64,000 nt of DNA from contig NZ_JAQAGZ010000017.1 in assembly GCF_027533625.1 (NCBI RefSeq), positions 62,001 through 126,000 on the forward strand, written 5' to 3'. The first letter of the stretch is position 1, and each line of letters starts with the position of its first letter. This DNA is from Paenibacillus gyeongsangnamensis. GTDB lineage: Bacteria; Bacillota; Bacilli; Paenibacillales; NBRC-103111. Below are positions 62,689-64,000 of the stretch, piece by piece. The notes under the pieces were generated by a model that made no database searches, was not told the origin of the DNA, and worked only from the letters and a program-made list of their open reading frames with translations. The position numbers and the translations under genes were made by a program.

Positions 62689-63453
62689 TTACGTGTGTAT
62701 TAAATAATTGTCCTGAAGCCATTTCATACTAGTAGATACACTCTCCAGAGGCGGGTTTTGACATTGATCCTGCTCCACAATCAGCCACTCCACGCCGGCA
62801 TTCGATGCGGCTTGAAGCACTTCGGGCAATCGGATGACCCCTTTTCCCAGTTCAAGGGTATCGATGCTCCCGTCTGATGCATACCGGAAGTCTTTCAAAT
62901 GAAGGAGTGGAAGGCGACCCGCATATTTGGCTATGTAAGCCAGCGGATCTTGCCCGGTAAATTGCACCCACCCAATATCCATTTCCACCTTTGCCAAAGA
63001 ATCAGACAAAAAATGATAGATCGCGTCAAAAACTAATTGGTCTTCCACTTTATTTTCAAATTCGAAAGCGTGGTTATGATAAGCGAATTGCAGGCCGTGC
63101 TTTTGCGCTTCTTTTCCAACGCTTTGGAAAAATTCAAAATGGCGCTGCCAGTCTTTCCTATCTTCCGGAGGAATATTTGGGCATATAATATAATGGCCGC
63201 CAATGGTCTTTAAATAGGCTATTTCCTTCTCTAGGTTTTCCTGAAGAAGGTGATACCTTACATGACTTCCGATCGCTTTCAAATTTAACTCCTGCAGCAA
63301 ATCCCTCATTTCTTCCGCAGGCACATCACCATAACCAGCAAATTCCACGCCTTCGTATCCTAACTCGGATACCTTTCGCAGTACACTTCGAAAATCCTTG
63401 TCCGTTTCCTCACGAAGCGTGTACATTTGCAATCCAATTCCCATTTTCTTCAA
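62689..63453 (-). CDS. sugar phosphate isomerase/epimerase (xylose isomerase-like TIM barrel)
   Basis: 254 residues from TTG 63453, behind GGAGAGG; an in-frame ATG at 63486 is also possible. The pattern MGIGLQMYTLREETDKDFRS, YEGVEFAGYG, AYHNHAFEF, VEMDIGWVQFTGQDP and LHLKDFRY matches AP_endonuc_2 TIM-barrel isomerases that use a divalent metal. It follows a sugar ABC permease directly, so it acts on the imported sugar or a derivative. Confidence 0.85.
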   Translation of the reverse strand: MKKMGIGLQMYTLREETDKDFRSVLRKVSELGYEGVEFAGYGDVPAEEMRDLLQELNLKAIGSHVRYHLLQENLEKEIAYLKTIGGHYIICPNIPPEDRKDWQRHFEFFQSVGKEAQKHGLQFAYHNHAFEFENKVEDQLVFDAIYHFLSDSLAKVEMDIGWVQFTGQDPLAYIAKYAGRLPLLHLKDFRYASDGSIDTLELGKGVIRLPEVLQAASNAGVEWLIVEQDQCQNPPLESVSTSMKWLQDNYLIHT

Positions 63454-63486
63454 CTGGATCTCTTCCTCTCCTGCAATTAGAATCAT

Positions 63487-64000
63487 CTATTTCACTGCTC
63501 CGCCAGTTAATCCCGTAACGATTTTTTCCTGTGCCAGGAAATAAACTAAGAGAATCGGCAAGCTGGCTAATGTCAATGCTGCCATCAGTGCAGGCACGTT
63601 AACCGTTAATTCTCCATAAAATTTTTGCATCCCCAGCGGGAGTGTCATATGCTCCGGACTTGTGATCAGAACGAGAGCGAATACGAATTCCGTCCAAATA
63701 TGAATAAAATTATAGATTAAGATGGTAGCTAAAGCAGGTACAATCATGGGCAGGATAATATTCCAAAAAATACGACGATGGCTGCAGCCATCAATTTCAG
63801 CGGCCTCCTCGACTTCCCGGGGAAGCTCAGACATAAACTGAGTTAAGATAAATATAGAGATAGGTAAACTAAAAGCTACATACGGACCGATCAAAGCAGG
63901 TAGTGAATCCCCTAAACCCATATTTTTGGTAAGTATGAAAATGGGGATTAAGGTAGAGTGAATGGGAAGCATCATCCCGGAAATAAACAAAAGAAACAGC
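63487..64000 (-). CDS. carbohydrate ABC transporter permease (MalG type), 5' part outside the window
   Basis: The visible 171 residues contain four membrane segments, the EAA loop VEEAAEIDGCSHRRIFWNII and the typical C-terminus KIVTGLTGGAVK. The frame is open to the window edge, so the start lies beyond 64000. Its stop is followed immediately by the isomerase gene region. Confidence 0.9.
   Translation of the reverse strand, partial: LFLLFISGMMLPIHSTLIPIFILTKNMGLGDSLPALIGPYVAFSLPISIFILTQFMSELPREVEEAAEIDGCSHRRIFWNIILPMIVPALATILIYNFIHIWTEFVFALVLITSPEHMTLPLGMQKFYGELTVNVPALMAALTLASLPILLVYFLAQEKIVTGLTGGAVK

Overview
The window looks like chromosomal DNA of a Paenibacillus-type member of the Bacillales. 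Supporting signs are YesM/YesN-type two-component genes beside LplA/LplB/LplC-type sugar ABC transporters and a large glycosidase, strong AGGAGG-type ribosome binding sites, T-box leaders, a CIRCE operator, a cre site, a BglG-type mtlR, and YmaF, DUF2203 and VOC genes. I see no rRNA, tRNA, CRISPR array or prophage. Most genes lie on the minus strand.

Layout. 1-9.3 kb: YmaF, an aromatic-acid exporter-like membrane protein, a VOC protein, a convergent LysR/MFS pair, htpG behind CIRCE, DUF2203 and an orphan MotE-like protein. 9.5-16.7 kb: a six-gene mannitol PTS operon (mtlA-mtlR-mtlF-mtlD) that also carries its own enzyme I and HPr. 17-21.6 kb: an unusual SDR, a 196-bp palindromic repeat, debris of an amino-acid ABC transporter, a metallochaperone, a YciI protein, an intact IS1595-type element with an 8-bp target duplication, and a 57-residue DUF6440-like gene. 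21.7-31.9 kb: an apparent MurNAc salvage block on one strand (RpiR regulator, serine hydrolase, ABC importer, BadF-type kinase, murQ), followed by glcD/glcF-type oxidase genes that could consume the D-lactate released by MurQ. 32-38 kb: a decayed block with a phosphotransferase lacking a start codon, frameshifted tatA, intact tatC, a GMC dehydrogenase with a stop and a frameshift, a Tat-exported gluconate dehydrogenase subunit 3 with an amber stop, and an intact divergent cytochrome c lipoprotein.

38.4-44 kb: KduD-like SDR, pepT, an unexplained transcript-like region with twin palindromes, a methyltransferase, an orphan solute-binding lipoprotein and a small membrane protein. 44.1-53.4 kb: a carbohydrate locus (glycosidase, binding protein, two permeases, cre site, YesN-like regulator with a frameshift, YesM-like kinase). 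53.5-56.2 kb: a thrZ-like threonyl-tRNA synthetase behind two complete T-boxes and a truncated third; codon 15 is TAA. 56.4-60.9 kb: SSF symporter, DUF3311 protein, M20 amidohydrolase and a regulator. 61-62.6 kb: gene fossils (DUF2087, YitT, AEC transporter). 62.7-64 kb: sugar isomerase and the start of another ABC system.

Two features run through the whole window. One is dispersed palindromic repeats: a 196-bp GAGAAACCC-bounded element in four copies plus a mini version, and a 64-bp double hairpin in two copies. The other is an unusual density of broken genes, which means either recent gene decay or sequence errors. Gene calls rest on reading the translations by eye; no database search was run.
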